Part shown: positions 8,808-17,464 of the stretch, one piece after another | Numbering within the stretch: the stretch's first letter is position 1 | How the letters are laid out: the number at the start of each line of letters is the position of its first letter | Assembly (NCBI GenBank): GCA_964419055.1 | Contig: CAYQNU010000013.1 | Span: 54,776 to 118,775 of the forward strand | Reading direction: 5' to 3' | Source of the DNA: CAYQNU01 sp964419055 | Lineage (GTDB): Bacteria; Bacteroidota; Bacteroidia; Flavobacteriales_D; Parvicellaceae | DNA: 64,000 bases | The notes under the pieces: model-generated | Databases searched by the model: none | Seen by the model: only the letters and a program-made list of their open reading frames with translations | What the model was told of the DNA's origin: nothing | Translations under genes and position numbers: made by a program

Positions 8808-8891
8808 AGTTTTTCTATTTAAAAAAATATACTATCTTTATTGAACGTATCCAACTTCAATGGGTAACAGTTGTTTATTAATAAACAAATT

Positions 8892-8987
8892 ATGAAAAAA
8901 GCCATTTATACAAATCTAAGCAAAGACTCGGATCATAATAAATGGCTATTCCATATGAAAACTAAAAAATCAATTATAGACATATGA
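8892..8987 (+). CDS. Possible 31-residue leader peptide
   Basis: An ATG at 8892 opens a 31-codon frame (begins MKKAIYTNLSKDS, ends TKKSIIDI) whose TGA overlaps the start codon of the next gene as ATGA at 8984-8987. Inside it, AGCCATTTAT (8900-8909) can pair with ATAAATGGCT (8938-8947). The overlap suggests translational coupling, but in AT-rich DNA a frame this short can be chance. The product resembles nothing known to me. Confidence 0.25.
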   Translation: MKKAIYTNLSKDSDHNKWLFHMKTKKSIIDI

Positions 8988-10003
8988 AAAATTACATGCT
9001 TCTATTGCTCTTAATTTCTGGAAACGGTTTTTTTGGAAACGTAAAATGGGAACCACCCTATACTATTGTTTCAGATAAACTTGACACTTCCATTGCCATT
9101 GGTTATTTTGTATTAGAAGGTACACTTACCAATGGATCTTCAACTATTAATGAGGCGTATGTTTCTTCTTATTATTCTGGCAGAGGCACACAATCTGATA
9201 AATTAGGCAGGTTTAAATTGACGTTAAGAAATTCAGATAGTGTTGTTTACGTTAAAAAATGGGGTTATCACGATCTTTTTATTAAATTGAATGGAATAGG
9301 CCAAAGTCAACATCGAATTACTATCAAAGCAGAAATGATTTTAGATGTTCCTGTTGTTAATCCAAAAACTTATCCAGTTGCATACAAACCGGTCATTTAT
9401 GCTTATTCAGACAAATCGCTTCAATTTGATTTAACTATTAACCCAACCGGTAAGTTCTCATTTACGTATCCTCAAATAAATGCAGATAACACATGGGCTG
9501 CTATGCAGATTGATACCAATGGAAAATTAATGGATAATAAAGGAAAACAATTTCCCTACTTATTTTGGGAGAGCATTAATGAGCCATTTGCCTTTACCTA
9601 CAAAAAAGAACAATCTAAATGGGCAGGGTCACTAGTAGATCAAAAAGACATCGTAGCCTTTTTAGAGGATAAATTAACCGAATTGGGCTTGACCTCTATA
9701 GAACAAACCGATTTCATCACTTTTTGGGCTCCAAGAATGACGCATTATTCTTCTTGTTTTGTGCAATTTTTAGTAGACGAAGATTACGATCAAGTAGCTG
9801 CAATGAAATGTACACCAGCTCCACAAAATTGTAGAAGAGTCTATTTGCTTTTCACAGGAATGGACAATGCCTCAGCACTAGCGCAAATGATAAAACAAAA
9901 CGCAGTTGAACAACATTTTACTTCATTTGACAGAAGTGGATTTACCTTATTGGAATGGGGTGGTTCTGAATTGACATATATTGAAATAACCAATAAACTT
10001 TAA
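8984..10003 (+). CDS. KPVIYAYS-family protein, first of a tandem pair
   Basis: 339 residues with an N-terminal hydrophobic signal (MKNYMLLLLLISGNGFFGN). Residues 45-115 look like a carboxypeptidase regulatory-like beta domain (GTLTNGSSTINEAYV ... KLGRFKLTL). From about 130 comes a domain beginning KPVIYAYSDKSLQFDLTI and ending FTLLEWGGSEL. Proteins with a KPVIYLYP-type motif and a terminal EWGG are found in many bacteria and remain uncharacterised. A CTPAPQNCRRVYLLF segment has two Cys that may form a disulfide. It is probably exported. It lies 2 bp from its paralogue, so the two are surely co-transcribed. Enzymatic function unknown. Confidence 0.8.
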   Translation: MKNYMLLLLLISGNGFFGNVKWEPPYTIVSDKLDTSIAIGYFVLEGTLTNGSSTINEAYVSSYYSGRGTQSDKLGRFKLTLRNSDSVVYVKKWGYHDLFIKLNGIGQSQHRITIKAEMILDVPVVNPKTYPVAYKPVIYAYSDKSLQFDLTINPTGKFSFTYPQINADNTWAAMQIDTNGKLMDNKGKQFPYLFWESINEPFAFTYKKEQSKWAGSLVDQKDIVAFLEDKLTELGLTSIEQTDFITFWAPRMTHYSSCFVQFLVDEDYDQVAAMKCTPAPQNCRRVYLLFTGMDNASALAQMIKQNAVEQHFTSFDRSGFTLLEWGGSELTYIEITNKL

Positions 10004-10005
10004 TC

Positions 10006-11052
10006 ATGAAAAATAAACAATTTTTACTTTTAGCAATTGGAGTTGTAATAATCAATGTTGTTATTGCTTCAGAAAAAATTAACATTAAACAATCTCGTTT
10101 ACCTTACGAAATAACTTCAGATACTATTGACAAAAACATTCCCGTTGGAAAATATATAATTGAAGGAACAATTTTAGATGGCAATTGGTCCATTAATGAA
10201 GCGCTAATAAAATCTCCTATGGGGAAATTATCACAATCTGGAAAAACAGGTAAGTTTAAAATCCTATTAGATACGAGTGAACATTCTATAATAATTATTA
10301 AAAGAGGATTTGATACCGTTGATTTTTGTATAAATAATAGAGTTAAAAATCAACACAGAATTACAGTAGTTTTTAGACCCATAAAGGTTAGTTCAAAGCC
10401 TACTTCAATTAATCCTCCACAAACTATACATGTGGTTGAAAAACCTGTCATATACGCCTATTCGGATAAACCAATTTCTTTTGATTTGACCATTAATCCC
10501 GCAGGAAAGTTTAGCTTCACCTATCCCCAAATAAACGAAAACAACACATGGGCAGGTTTAAAGATTGATCAAAATGGTAAATTAACTGATGCTAAAGGAA
10601 AACTTATCCCTTATTTATTTTGGGAAGGTGTAAATCAATCCAAAGCGTTTACTTATAAAAAAGAGCGTTCTAAATGGGTTGGTTCTGTAGTGGAGCAAAA
10701 AGATATCGTAGCATTTTTAGAAAGAAAACTCACCGAATTAGGTTTGACCTCCATTGAACAAACAGACTTCATCACCTATTGGGGACCTCGAATGACGCAT
10801 TATTCTTCTTGTTTTGTGCAATTATTAGTAGATGAAGAATACGACCAAATTGCTTCAATGAAATGTACACCAGCTCCACAAAATTGTAGAAGAGTCTATT
10901 TGCTTTTCACAGGAATGGACAATGCTTCGGCACAAGCTCAAATGATAAAACAAAACGCTATTGAACAACATTTTACTTCCTTTGACAGAAGTGGATTTAC
11001 CTTATTGGAATGGGGTGGTTCTGAATTGGAAATGGACTATTTGAAAATGTAA
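10006..11052 (+). CDS. KPVIYAYS-family protein, second of a tandem pair
   Basis: 348 residues, paralogous to the preceding gene. The C-terminal two thirds (KPVIYAYSDKPISFDLTI to EWGGSELEMDYLKM) are nearly the same, whereas the N-terminal regulatory-like domain has diverged (GTILDGNWSINEALI). Parts of the 3' halves are identical at the DNA level over some 68 bases. It has a signal-like start (FLLLAIGVVIINVVIASE). It ends 3 bp before the convergent CBS gene. The duplication or conversion pattern suggests the C-terminal domain is the conserved working part and the N-terminal part sets specificity; this is inference. Confidence 0.8.
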   Translation: MKNKQFLLLAIGVVIINVVIASEKINIKQSRLPYEITSDTIDKNIPVGKYIIEGTILDGNWSINEALIKSPMGKLSQSGKTGKFKILLDTSEHSIIIIKRGFDTVDFCINNRVKNQHRITVVFRPIKVSSKPTSINPPQTIHVVEKPVIYAYSDKPISFDLTINPAGKFSFTYPQINENNTWAGLKIDQNGKLTDAKGKLIPYLFWEGVNQSKAFTYKKERSKWVGSVVEQKDIVAFLERKLTELGLTSIEQTDFITYWGPRMTHYSSCFVQLLVDEEYDQIASMKCTPAPQNCRRVYLLFTGMDNASAQAQMIKQNAIEQHFTSFDRSGFTLLEWGGSELEMDYLKM

Positions 11053-11055
11053 AAA

Positions 11056-11718
11056 CTAAATATCTAAGAAACGCATCAACGAATCAAAACGATCTTGCAA
11101 ATCCTCTTCAAATTTATTACCAGCATAAGTCTCTTTCACATTAAATTCATAACGGTGTAAGGTCTGTAATACACCTGAAATTTCTTTTTTGTTGAGTTTC
11201 AAAGTCACTTCTATTTTGGTAGAATCAACCGAAGAGGTAACGTAAGAACTCAAGATTTTACAATCATTGCCTTCGATTAATTGAGATAATTGTGACATGG
11301 AATAATCGTTTTCATTCATCTCTAACACAATCACAGCTCCCGATTGATTTACAGCAACCGTGCTTGTGATAACCGACATCAAATGTTGGGCAGTAGTTAA
11401 CCCCAGATAATTTTCGTTTTTGTCGAGAATGGGAACTACAGAAATATTTAAATCGGCCATTAACTTCATGACTTCATAAATGTGCTGATAAGCATATACA
11501 TAGGGTCGAGAACTCATCAAATTCATTTTCCCTACTTCACCATCACTGTCATTGTTATCAAGAATCATATCATCCGATACCAAACCCAAATAGTTTACCC
11601 CTTCAACAACGGGTAAATGTGAAACTTTAAATTCGTCCATCCAAATCAGTGCCTTTTCGCAGGATTCATTGGAAAGAATAGGAGGAACAGTGTCTATTAT
11701 TAATTCTTGGGCTATCAT
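11056..11718 (-). CDS. CBS-domain protein (AcuB-like)
   Basis: 220 residues from the ATG at 11718 (MIAQELIIDTVPPILSNES). A TTG at 11742 would extend it by 8 but overlaps the -7 promoter. Two CBS repeats fill residues 5-125 (FKVSHLPVVEGVNYLGLVS; MADLNISVVPILDKNENYLG), which together bind an adenosyl ligand. The remainder (GAVIVLEMNENDYSMSQLSQ ...) is ACT-like. The architecture matches AcuB-type cytoplasmic sensors, often annotated as acetoin-utilisation proteins, but no acetoin gene is present. The regulatory target is unknown. Confidence 0.8.
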   Translation of the reverse strand: MIAQELIIDTVPPILSNESCEKALIWMDEFKVSHLPVVEGVNYLGLVSDDMILDNNDSDGEVGKMNLMSSRPYVYAYQHIYEVMKLMADLNISVVPILDKNENYLGLTTAQHLMSVITSTVAVNQSGAVIVLEMNENDYSMSQLSQLIEGNDCKILSSYVTSSVDSTKIEVTLKLNKKEISGVLQTLHRYEFNVKETYAGNKFEEDLQDRFDSLMRFLDI

Positions 11719-11743
11719 ATTTTCACTAACTCGATTAGTCAAA

Positions 11744-11751
11744 CAAAGTTA
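11744..11751 (-). promoter_or_regulatory. -7 promoter element for the CBS gene
   Basis: On the minus strand TAACTTTG matches TAnnTTTG and lies 25 nt before the ATG at 11718. It overlaps the alternative TTG region and so supports the shorter protein. Confidence 0.5.
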
Positions 11752-12100
11752 CTATACTTTTAGCACAATAACGAAAAAAAGGGGTGGAAGTTGTCTAATT
11801 GGAAATTAAAACCTGATTTCGGTATAAAATTCAGTTCAAAAGGTACGTTTTAGATCATAAATAGCAAATTCAACCTACTTTTTACTTTTTAAATTTTATT
11901 TGGAGTGAAAATGATTTCAATTTGGTGATTATTTTTTTACTTTACAAAAAAATCAACTACACTTCGTTGAATCAGTTATTATTTAGCCCGCTAAAGACTA
12001 ACTAATTCGCCTAGTTTATTTGATTTTTATGTAATTTGAACTGGAATCCTTATTCCTAAATCAGGTTTAAGGTAACTTTTGCACCGTAAACGCAATTAAA
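11752..12100. other. Intergenic region between divergent genes
   Basis: About 350 bp between the CBS gene (minus) and pdxJ (plus). It holds no convincing open frame. TAACTTTTG at 12073-12081 is a near match to the -7 element (one extra base) and lies 19 nt before the pdxJ ATG. No other structured feature was seen. Confidence 0.5.
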
Positions 12101-12841
12101 ATGTCTAATTCCATACCTAAAATGACTCGATTAAGTGTAAATGTCAATAAAATAGCAACCCTACGAAATGCTCGTGGCGGTAATGTTCCTAACCTTATAC
12201 AAATGGTTATTGATGCTGAACGATTTGGTGCACAAGGCATCACTGTGCATCCTCGACCCGATGAGCGTCACATCACCTACCAAGACGTAAGAGATTTGAA
12301 GAAAGTAGTCATTACCGAATTTAATATAGAAGGCAATCCAACAGAACAAAAATTTGTAGATTTGGTATTGGAAACGCGCCCACATCAAGTAACGCTAGTA
12401 CCCGATAGTCAAAACCAAGTTACGTCCAATCATGGTTGGGATACAATAGCTCATCAATCTTATTTGAAGGAAATCATTGCCACTTTCAAAAGCCACGGAA
12501 TACGCACTTCTATTTTTGTAGATGCTCAAAAAGAAATGGTTCAAGGAGCTCAACAAACGGGTACCGATCGAATAGAACTATATACCGAAAGTTATGCCCA
12601 TCACTATGCAAAAGATCGTAACAAAGCTATTGCTCCTTTTATTGAATCGGCTAAATTAGCTCACGAATTAGGGTTAGGAATTAATGCTGGACACGACCTT
12701 AGTCTTGAAAATTTAAATTTCTTTGCAACCAGTGTCCCTCATCTTGACGAAGTTTCAATAGGTCACGCTTTAGTTTCAGATGCATTGTATTTGGGATGGG
12801 AAAATACCATTCGAATGTATCTTAGAGAACTATCGCGTTAA
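12101..12841 (+). CDS. pdxJ: Pyridoxine 5'-phosphate synthase
   Basis: 246 residues, a full-length PdxJ TIM barrel: LSVNVNKIATLRNARGG at the start, DAERFGAQGITVHPRPDERHI with the active-site His and Arg residues, the middle QVTLVPD (where most homologues read VTLVPE), and LGLGINAGHDLSLENL and EVSIGHALVSDAL in the phosphate-binding C-terminal part. It condenses 3-amino-2-oxopropyl phosphate with deoxyxylulose 5-phosphate to give pyridoxine 5'-phosphate in the DXP-dependent route. The pathway's last oxidase, pdxH, lies elsewhere in this window. Transcribed alone, followed by the bTHX gene 84 bp on. Confidence 0.95.
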   Translation: MSNSIPKMTRLSVNVNKIATLRNARGGNVPNLIQMVIDAERFGAQGITVHPRPDERHITYQDVRDLKKVVITEFNIEGNPTEQKFVDLVLETRPHQVTLVPDSQNQVTSNHGWDTIAHQSYLKEIIATFKSHGIRTSIFVDAQKEMVQGAQQTGTDRIELYTESYAHHYAKDRNKAIAPFIESAKLAHELGLGINAGHDLSLENLNFFATSVPHLDEVSIGHALVSDALYLGWENTIRMYLRELSR

Positions 12842-12925
12842 ATATTTAGATTGATTTTTTATATATCATTCGCATTTTTTTTGTAACTTGCCCACTTATT
12901 CAATACTAACTAAAAAACAAATATT

Positions 12926-13102
12926 ATGGGAAAAGGAGATATGAAGTCAAGAAAAGGAAAGATTACAGCAGGGTCTTTTGGTAACACGAGAAAAAGAAAG
13001 GTTAAATCAACTGTAGCTGCTCCAAAGGTGAAAGTAGCGAAGGAAGTAAAAGCTCCAGCTGCTAAAAAACCGGCTGCCAAAAAAGCTGCTAAAGCAGAAT
13101 AA
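12926..13102 (+). CDS. 30S ribosomal protein bTHX
   Basis: A 58-residue, very basic protein. The start MGKGDMKSRKGKITAGSFGN matches the THX family (MGKGDxKTxRGKI-x-GSxG), which binds in a cavity at the head of the 16S rRNA. The tail is Lys/Ala/Val-rich (AAKKPAAKKAAK), as in Bacteroidota versions. It is followed by a strong terminator. The small size makes it easy to miss in automated calls; composition, start motif and terminator make it convincing. Confidence 0.9.
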   Translation: MGKGDMKSRKGKITAGSFGNTRKRKVKSTVAAPKVKVAKEVKAPAAKKPAAKKAAKAE

Positions 13103-13157
13103 TTTTATTTTTACATCTAACGTTTCCCATTAACTTGGGTGTATCGTTAAATAGATT

Positions 13158-13190
13158 AAAATCCAAGCCTCAACGTTTGGATTTTTTTTT
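13158..13190 (+). terminator. Rho-independent terminator after bTHX
   Basis: AAAATCCAA (13158-13166) pairs with TTGGATTTT (13177-13185) and runs into a series of T residues to 13190. It ends 2 bp before the convergent gene end at 13193. Confidence 0.8.
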
Positions 13191-13192
13191 GA

Positions 13193-13702
13193 TTATTTTT
13201 CAGTAACCCAACTTGGAAGGGGTAAGGTAGGTGAAGATTCTTGCCATATAATACACATAATCCACCATCTAGAGCCATCAAAGTACAATTGTAATGAATT
13301 GATGCCCGATTTTACCATTGTAGGGGTTGTAAATTCATAGGCCGAAAAAACAGTTACCAAATTACCATATTGCTCCGTTCTTCTATTTAATTCAATTTCT
13401 TTGAAAGCAAATTTTTTCATTATTTCACCGCTGCGTTCCACATATTCTTTTGGGGTAAAAGATTTACTAGAAAAAGTGGAGTCAGAAGTGGCAAAAATCG
13501 CCATCATATAAGCATTGGGATGATATAAATTGTAAAATCGATTCCAATCACGAGGACCAGCAGGACCAGAAATCACATCATACATAGCAGCAATAATATG
13601 GTCAACTGAAGAAACGTCCTTTTTATATTGAGCAGCTGTGTCCACTTGCCCAAAAGTTGGAACATAAACCAATAATGTTAATAAAAGTCCTATAAATTTC
13701 AT
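13193..13702 (-). CDS. Exported SnoaL/NTF2-like protein
   Basis: 169 residues. Signal peptide MKFIGLLLTLLVYVPTFGQ, then an alpha+beta fold of the NTF2/SnoaL type: DHIIAAMYDVISGPAGPRDW, RFYNLYHPNAYMMAIF, FTPKEYVERSG, VTVFSAYEF and a C-terminal LQLYFDGSRWWIMCIIWQE. Such domains bind small ligands or act as isomerase-like enzymes. No catalytic set can be assigned. It is a periplasmic single gene. Confidence 0.75.
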   Translation of the reverse strand: MKFIGLLLTLLVYVPTFGQVDTAAQYKKDVSSVDHIIAAMYDVISGPAGPRDWNRFYNLYHPNAYMMAIFATSDSTFSSKSFTPKEYVERSGEIMKKFAFKEIELNRRTEQYGNLVTVFSAYEFTTPTMVKSGINSLQLYFDGSRWWIMCIIWQESSPTLPLPSWVTEK

Positions 13703-13797
13703 GTTAAGTTAGTTGGTTTTACAGTTATTCGGTTGTTTGGTTGTTTGGTTAATTTAAAATACATCACTCAACAAACTTCAAACCTCAAATTGTTAAT

Positions 13798-13927
13798 GTA
13801 TCGAGAAGGACGGGTGGAACGGCTATTCGGTTGTTTGGTTAGTAGTCACTTCGAGTGAAAATCGTGCATTTTTATCAATAAGCAAAGCGTTTGAAAAAAA
13901 TAGATTTTTGTATCGAGAAGGACGGGT
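13798..13927. repeat. Intergenic repeat pair with GTATCGAGAAGGACGGGT
   Basis: GTATCGAGAAGGACGGGT occurs at 13798-13815 and 13910-13927. Between them lie TTGTTTGGTTAGTAG and, at 13846, GTCACTTCGAGTG. The block from GTCACTTCG to GGACGGG (82 bp) resembles an element bounded by the same ends at 55052-55143, and another copy of the terminal motif lies at 58992. I recognise similar sequence between genes of many flavobacteria; I cannot confirm it here. Confidence 0.7.
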
Positions 13928-13941
13928 AGCCAGTTGTTAAG

Positions 13942-14883
13942 TTATACCGTTACATTTTTCAGCATATCCGCTACCATAGATGATAAATCATATCCATTTT
14001 TCCAATTCCAATCCTTTTGAGCCACAGAGTCGTCTATTGAGGCAGGCCAAGATTTTGCAATAGCATCTCTAAAGTCTGGAGCGTAGGATATTTCAAAAGT
14101 AGGAATGTGTTTTTTTATTTCAGCAGCTATTTCAGCCGGTGTAAAACTGATTCCTCCTAGATTATAACTCGTTCTGACAGTCAATTTTTCTGCTGGAGCA
14201 TTCATCAAAGTTATGGTGGCTCTAATGGCATCACTCATGTACATCATTGGAAGACCTGCTTCGGGTGTCAAAAAACATTCATATTTACCTTCTGATTTTG
14301 CTTTGTAGAAAATATCCACAGCATAATCTGTTGTTCCACCACCTGGAGGCGAATTATAACCAATTAATCCTGGATAGCGAATGCTTCGTACATCCACTCC
14401 AAATTTATTATGATAATAATTACACCATTGTTCCCCGGCTTGTTTACTAATTCCATAAACGGTAGAAGGTTCCATAGTGGTATATTGGGGTGTATTAATG
14501 CGAGGCGAAGTAGGGCCAAAAACGGCTATTGAACTGGGCCAAAAAACTTTATTGATGATTTTGTCTTTTGCCAAATTAAGCACATTAAACAAACCATCCA
14601 TATTCAATTGCCAAGCAAACAATGGGTTTTTCTCAGCGGTAGCCGAAAGTAATGCCGCTAATAGGTAGATTTCTTTAATCTCATATTTTTGAACGATTGC
14701 CAACATATTGTCTTTATCCAATACGTCCAAAATCTCGAAAGGACCTTCATTAAAAACAGGATTTTCGGGTTTTCGGATATCCGCTGCAATTACATTTTGC
14801 GCTCCTTTCTCTTTTCTTAATGCAACTAATAATTCGGTTCCAATTTGGCCAGATGCGCCAATAATCAATGCTTTTTGGGTCAT
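13942..14883 (-). CDS. SDR-type L-threonine 3-dehydrogenase
   Basis: 313 residues of the extended short-chain dehydrogenase fold. NAD-binding GASGQIG lies near residue 9; SSIAVFG supplies the Ser, and YGISK the Tyr and Lys, of the catalytic triad; then RYPGLIG and PGGGTTDYAVDIFYKA. The last segment and the domain order match the UDP-galactose epimerase-like threonine dehydrogenase of flavobacteria, which oxidises L-threonine to 2-amino-3-ketobutyrate with NAD. The partner ligase (kbl) is not in the window. Sugar epimerase activity is less likely because of the PGGGTTDYA motif. Confidence 0.88.
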   Translation of the reverse strand: MTQKALIIGASGQIGTELLVALRKEKGAQNVIAADIRKPENPVFNEGPFEILDVLDKDNMLAIVQKYEIKEIYLLAALLSATAEKNPLFAWQLNMDGLFNVLNLAKDKIINKVFWPSSIAVFGPTSPRINTPQYTTMEPSTVYGISKQAGEQWCNYYHNKFGVDVRSIRYPGLIGYNSPPGGGTTDYAVDIFYKAKSEGKYECFLTPEAGLPMMYMSDAIRATITLMNAPAEKLTVRTSYNLGGISFTPAEIAAEIKKHIPTFEISYAPDFRDAIAKSWPASIDDSVAQKDWNWKNGYDLSSMVADMLKNVTV

Positions 14884-14998
14884 AACAGTGGTTTAGGTGT
14901 TATAAAAACTCAAAGGTATAATTTATCTCTATTCGAAAAGAATTCATAGAACATTTTATTCAATTTCCAATATACTGCTTTCTGTCATTTTACTAACT

Positions 14999-15057
14999 TT
15001 TTTTGGATTTCATTCCGAAAAAGTTATGTCTTTTTTGGATTTCATTCCGAAAAAGTT
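14999..15057 (+). repeat. 27-bp direct repeat at the promoter of the AAA_14/DUF4143 ATPase gene
   Basis: Two identical 27-bp copies lie at 14999-15025 and 15031-15057, an offset of 32 bp (about three helical turns). The core is GGATTTCATTCCGA with poly-T before and AAAAGTT after. The second copy covers the -33 element and the spacer of the promoter for the gene at 15081. This looks like an operator; no other copies of this exact core were noticed in the window. Confidence 0.75.
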
Positions 15058-15066
15058 CTATTTTTG
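15034..15066 (+). promoter_or_regulatory. Promoter of the AAA_14/DUF4143 ATPase gene
   Basis: TTTG at 15034-15037 and TATTTTTG at 15059-15066 match the -33 and -7 elements with a 21-bp spacer. The direct repeat above lies across it, and the ATG follows 14 bp later. Confidence 0.6.
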
Positions 15067-15080
15067 TAAAAAACTAACAC

Positions 15081-16202
15081 ATGATACAGCGGTTTATTTC
15101 TTCTTTAATTAGCGAAAAAATCAATAAAGGAAAGGCTATTATTATAATGGGGCCTCGTCAAGTTGGGAAAACTACCTTGCTTGAAAATCTCCCGATAAAT
15201 TATGAGGATGTTCTTTGGCTTAATGGGGATGAATTGGACGTTCAAAATATTTTTTCAGAAATTTCTGCTACTCGCATTCAAGCTTTAATGGGTACCAAAA
15301 AAATAATCATTCTTGACGAAGCACAACGAATAGAAAATATTGGAATAAAACTAAAACTCATTACTGATACCCTTAAAACTGTCCAACTTTTTGCCACAGG
15401 CAGCTCATCATTTGAATTGGCTAATAAAATAAACGAACCCTTGACTGGAAGAAAATGGGAATACAATATGTTTCCGATTTCATTCGGTGAAATGGTAAAT
15501 CATCACGGACTGCTAGAAGAAAAAAGAATGATTCCCCATCGATTAATTTTTGGATATTATCCTGAAATAGTTTCAAACCCTGGTGAAGAAATGAAACGAT
15601 TAAAGCTCTTATCTGAAAGCTATTTATATAGAGATATTTTGAATTGGGAAAATATTCAAAAACCAGACAAAATAACCAAGTTGCTTCAGGCTTTAGCCTA
15701 TCAAATTGGTTCTCAAGTTTCATTCAACGAACTGGGTCAAATATGCGGTTTAGACTCAAAAACTATTGAAAAATATATCTCTTTACTCGAAAAATCATTT
15801 ATTATCTTCAGACTTAACAGTTTTAGTAGAAACCTGAGAAATGAATTAAAAAGTTCTAAAAAAATATATTTTTACGATAACGGAATACGAAATGCATTGG
15901 TCACTAATTTTAATCAAATAGAAAATAGAGATGATGTAGGTGCTTTATGGGAAAATTTTCTTGTTTCAGAACGAAAAAAGGTTATTGAATATAAAGAGAT
16001 ATGGAATCAAACTTATTTTTGGAAAACAAAAACGCAACAAGAAATTGATTACATTGAAGAGTCAAATGGAGAGATAAAAGCGTATGAATTTAAGTGGAAC
16101 TCATCTAAAAAAGTAACCTCTCCTTCGTTATTTTCAAAAGGATATCCTAAAGCACTATTTACGTGTATCCATAAAGATAATGTAGAATCTTTTTTACTGT
16201 AA
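15081..16202 (+). CDS. AAA_14/DUF4143 family ATPase, copy 1
   Basis: 373 residues. N-terminal P-loop GPRQVGKTTLL near residue 25, then a Walker B-like IIILDEAQRI near 75 and a sensor-like LFATGSSSFELANK. After the AAA_14 core comes the DUF4143 C-terminal region: LAYQIGSQVSFNELGQICGL with helix-turn-helix character, SLLEKSFIIFRLNSF, KIYFYDNGIRNAL, then a nuclease-like end WKTKTQQEIDYIEESNGEI...AYEFKW, reminiscent of the PD-(D/E)XK folds reported for this family. These proteins are common in bacteria and archaea; their function is unknown. A second, diverged member lies at 31736. It is monocistronic, with a repeat-bearing promoter, which suggests autoregulation or DNA binding; this is inference. 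Confidence 0.88.
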   Translation: MIQRFISSLISEKINKGKAIIIMGPRQVGKTTLLENLPINYEDVLWLNGDELDVQNIFSEISATRIQALMGTKKIIILDEAQRIENIGIKLKLITDTLKTVQLFATGSSSFELANKINEPLTGRKWEYNMFPISFGEMVNHHGLLEEKRMIPHRLIFGYYPEIVSNPGEEMKRLKLLSESYLYRDILNWENIQKPDKITKLLQALAYQIGSQVSFNELGQICGLDSKTIEKYISLLEKSFIIFRLNSFSRNLRNELKSSKKIYFYDNGIRNALVTNFNQIENRDDVGALWENFLVSERKKVIEYKEIWNQTYFWKTKTQQEIDYIEESNGEIKAYEFKWNSSKKVTSPSLFSKGYPKALFTCIHKDNVESFLL

Positions 16203-16249
16203 TTAACAATTGGTCAACTGATGATTAAAGGAAAATCCCAAACAAAGTC

Positions 16250-17464
16250 TCATTCTTCTTCTCCCTCAGTAAAAGGCACATCTTGATAGAGAAAATCATT
16301 ATACGGAAAACGGGTAATGTGAATTTTCTTCACCTCATTATAGACTAATTCTTTGAGGGCCTCGTAATTTTCTTTTTCGAGGGCAGAAATAAAGATACAG
16401 TTTTTGTTGAGTTTGGCCATCCAAGTTTTTTTCAATTCTTCAATAGTGGGTTTTGAAAATTCGCCTTCTTCAAATCCTCCATTGTTGCGATAGGCATCTA
16501 TTTTATTAAATACAACAATTATGGGTTTATCTCCTGCTTTTATTTCAGCCAGGGTTTCGTTTACAGTATTGTATTGATCCTCGAAAGAAGGATGAGAAAT
16601 ATCTACTACGTGGAGTAATAAATCGGCTTCACGCACTTCGTCCAATGTTGATTTAAATGCTTTAACCAATTGATGGGGTAATTTACGAATAAACCCAACC
16701 GTATCAGAGAGTAAAAAAGGAATATTGTTCATCACGACTTTTCTCACGGTGGTATCTAAGGTAGCGAATAATTTATTCTCGGCAAATACGTCTGATTTTG
16801 ATATTAAATTCATCATGGTAGACTTTCCAACATTGGTATACCCTACCAATGCAAGCCGCACCATTTTACCTCTATTCCCTCGTTGAACCGCTTTTTGTTT
16901 ATCTATTTTATCCAGCTTCTCTTTAAGATTACCTATTTTATCTTTGATGATTCGTCTATCCGTTTCTATTTGTGTCTCACCCGGACCTCTCATACCAATA
17001 CCTCCTTTTTGACGTTCAAGGTGGGTCCACAAACGAGTTAATCGAGGAAGCAAATATTGATATTGAGCTAATTCTACTTGTGTTTTAGCATCGGCACTTC
17101 GTGCTCTACTAGCAAAAATGTCTAAAATTAAACTGCTTCTGTCCAGAATTTTTACTTGTAATTCTTTTTCAATATTACGAATTTGCATGGGCGATAATTC
17201 ATCGTCAAAAATAACCATGTCAATCTCATGTTCCTTAACGTATTCGTTGATTTCAATCAATTTACCACTTCCTACAAAAGTAGCGTTTTCGGGTTTTTGT
17301 AGACGTTGTGTAAACCTTTTGAGCGTTACAGCACCCGAAGTCTCAGCCAAAAAAGCTAATTCATCCAAATATTCATTGGTGAGTTCTTCTGATACCCCTC
17401 CAGTTATTAATCCAACAATAATGGCTTTTTCTTGTTTTTTTTCGGTGCTTACAGGAGCTTTCAT
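16250..17464 (-). CDS. hflX: GTPase HflX
   Basis: 404 residues. An N-terminal HflX domain (VGLITGGVSEELTNEYLDEL, KRFTQRLQKPENATFVGSG, ILDRSSLILDIFA), the linker GGIGMRGPGETQIETDRR, then a G domain with ALVGYTNVGKSTMMNL (G1), LDTTVRK, SDTVGFIRKLP (G3) and VFNKIDAY (G4, NKxD). It binds the 50S subunit and splits or rescues stalled ribosomes; GTP hydrolysis is stimulated by the ribosome. The length is usual. It reads toward the ATPase gene and is separate from the cysteine-cluster gene upstream. Confidence 0.94.
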   Translation of the reverse strand: MKAPVSTEKKQEKAIIVGLITGGVSEELTNEYLDELAFLAETSGAVTLKRFTQRLQKPENATFVGSGKLIEINEYVKEHEIDMVIFDDELSPMQIRNIEKELQVKILDRSSLILDIFASRARSADAKTQVELAQYQYLLPRLTRLWTHLERQKGGIGMRGPGETQIETDRRIIKDKIGNLKEKLDKIDKQKAVQRGNRGKMVRLALVGYTNVGKSTMMNLISKSDVFAENKLFATLDTTVRKVVMNNIPFLLSDTVGFIRKLPHQLVKAFKSTLDEVREADLLLHVVDISHPSFEDQYNTVNETLAEIKAGDKPIIVVFNKIDAYRNNGGFEEGEFSKPTIEELKKTWMAKLNKNCIFISALEKENYEALKELVYNEVKKIHITRFPYNDFLYQDVPFTEGEEE

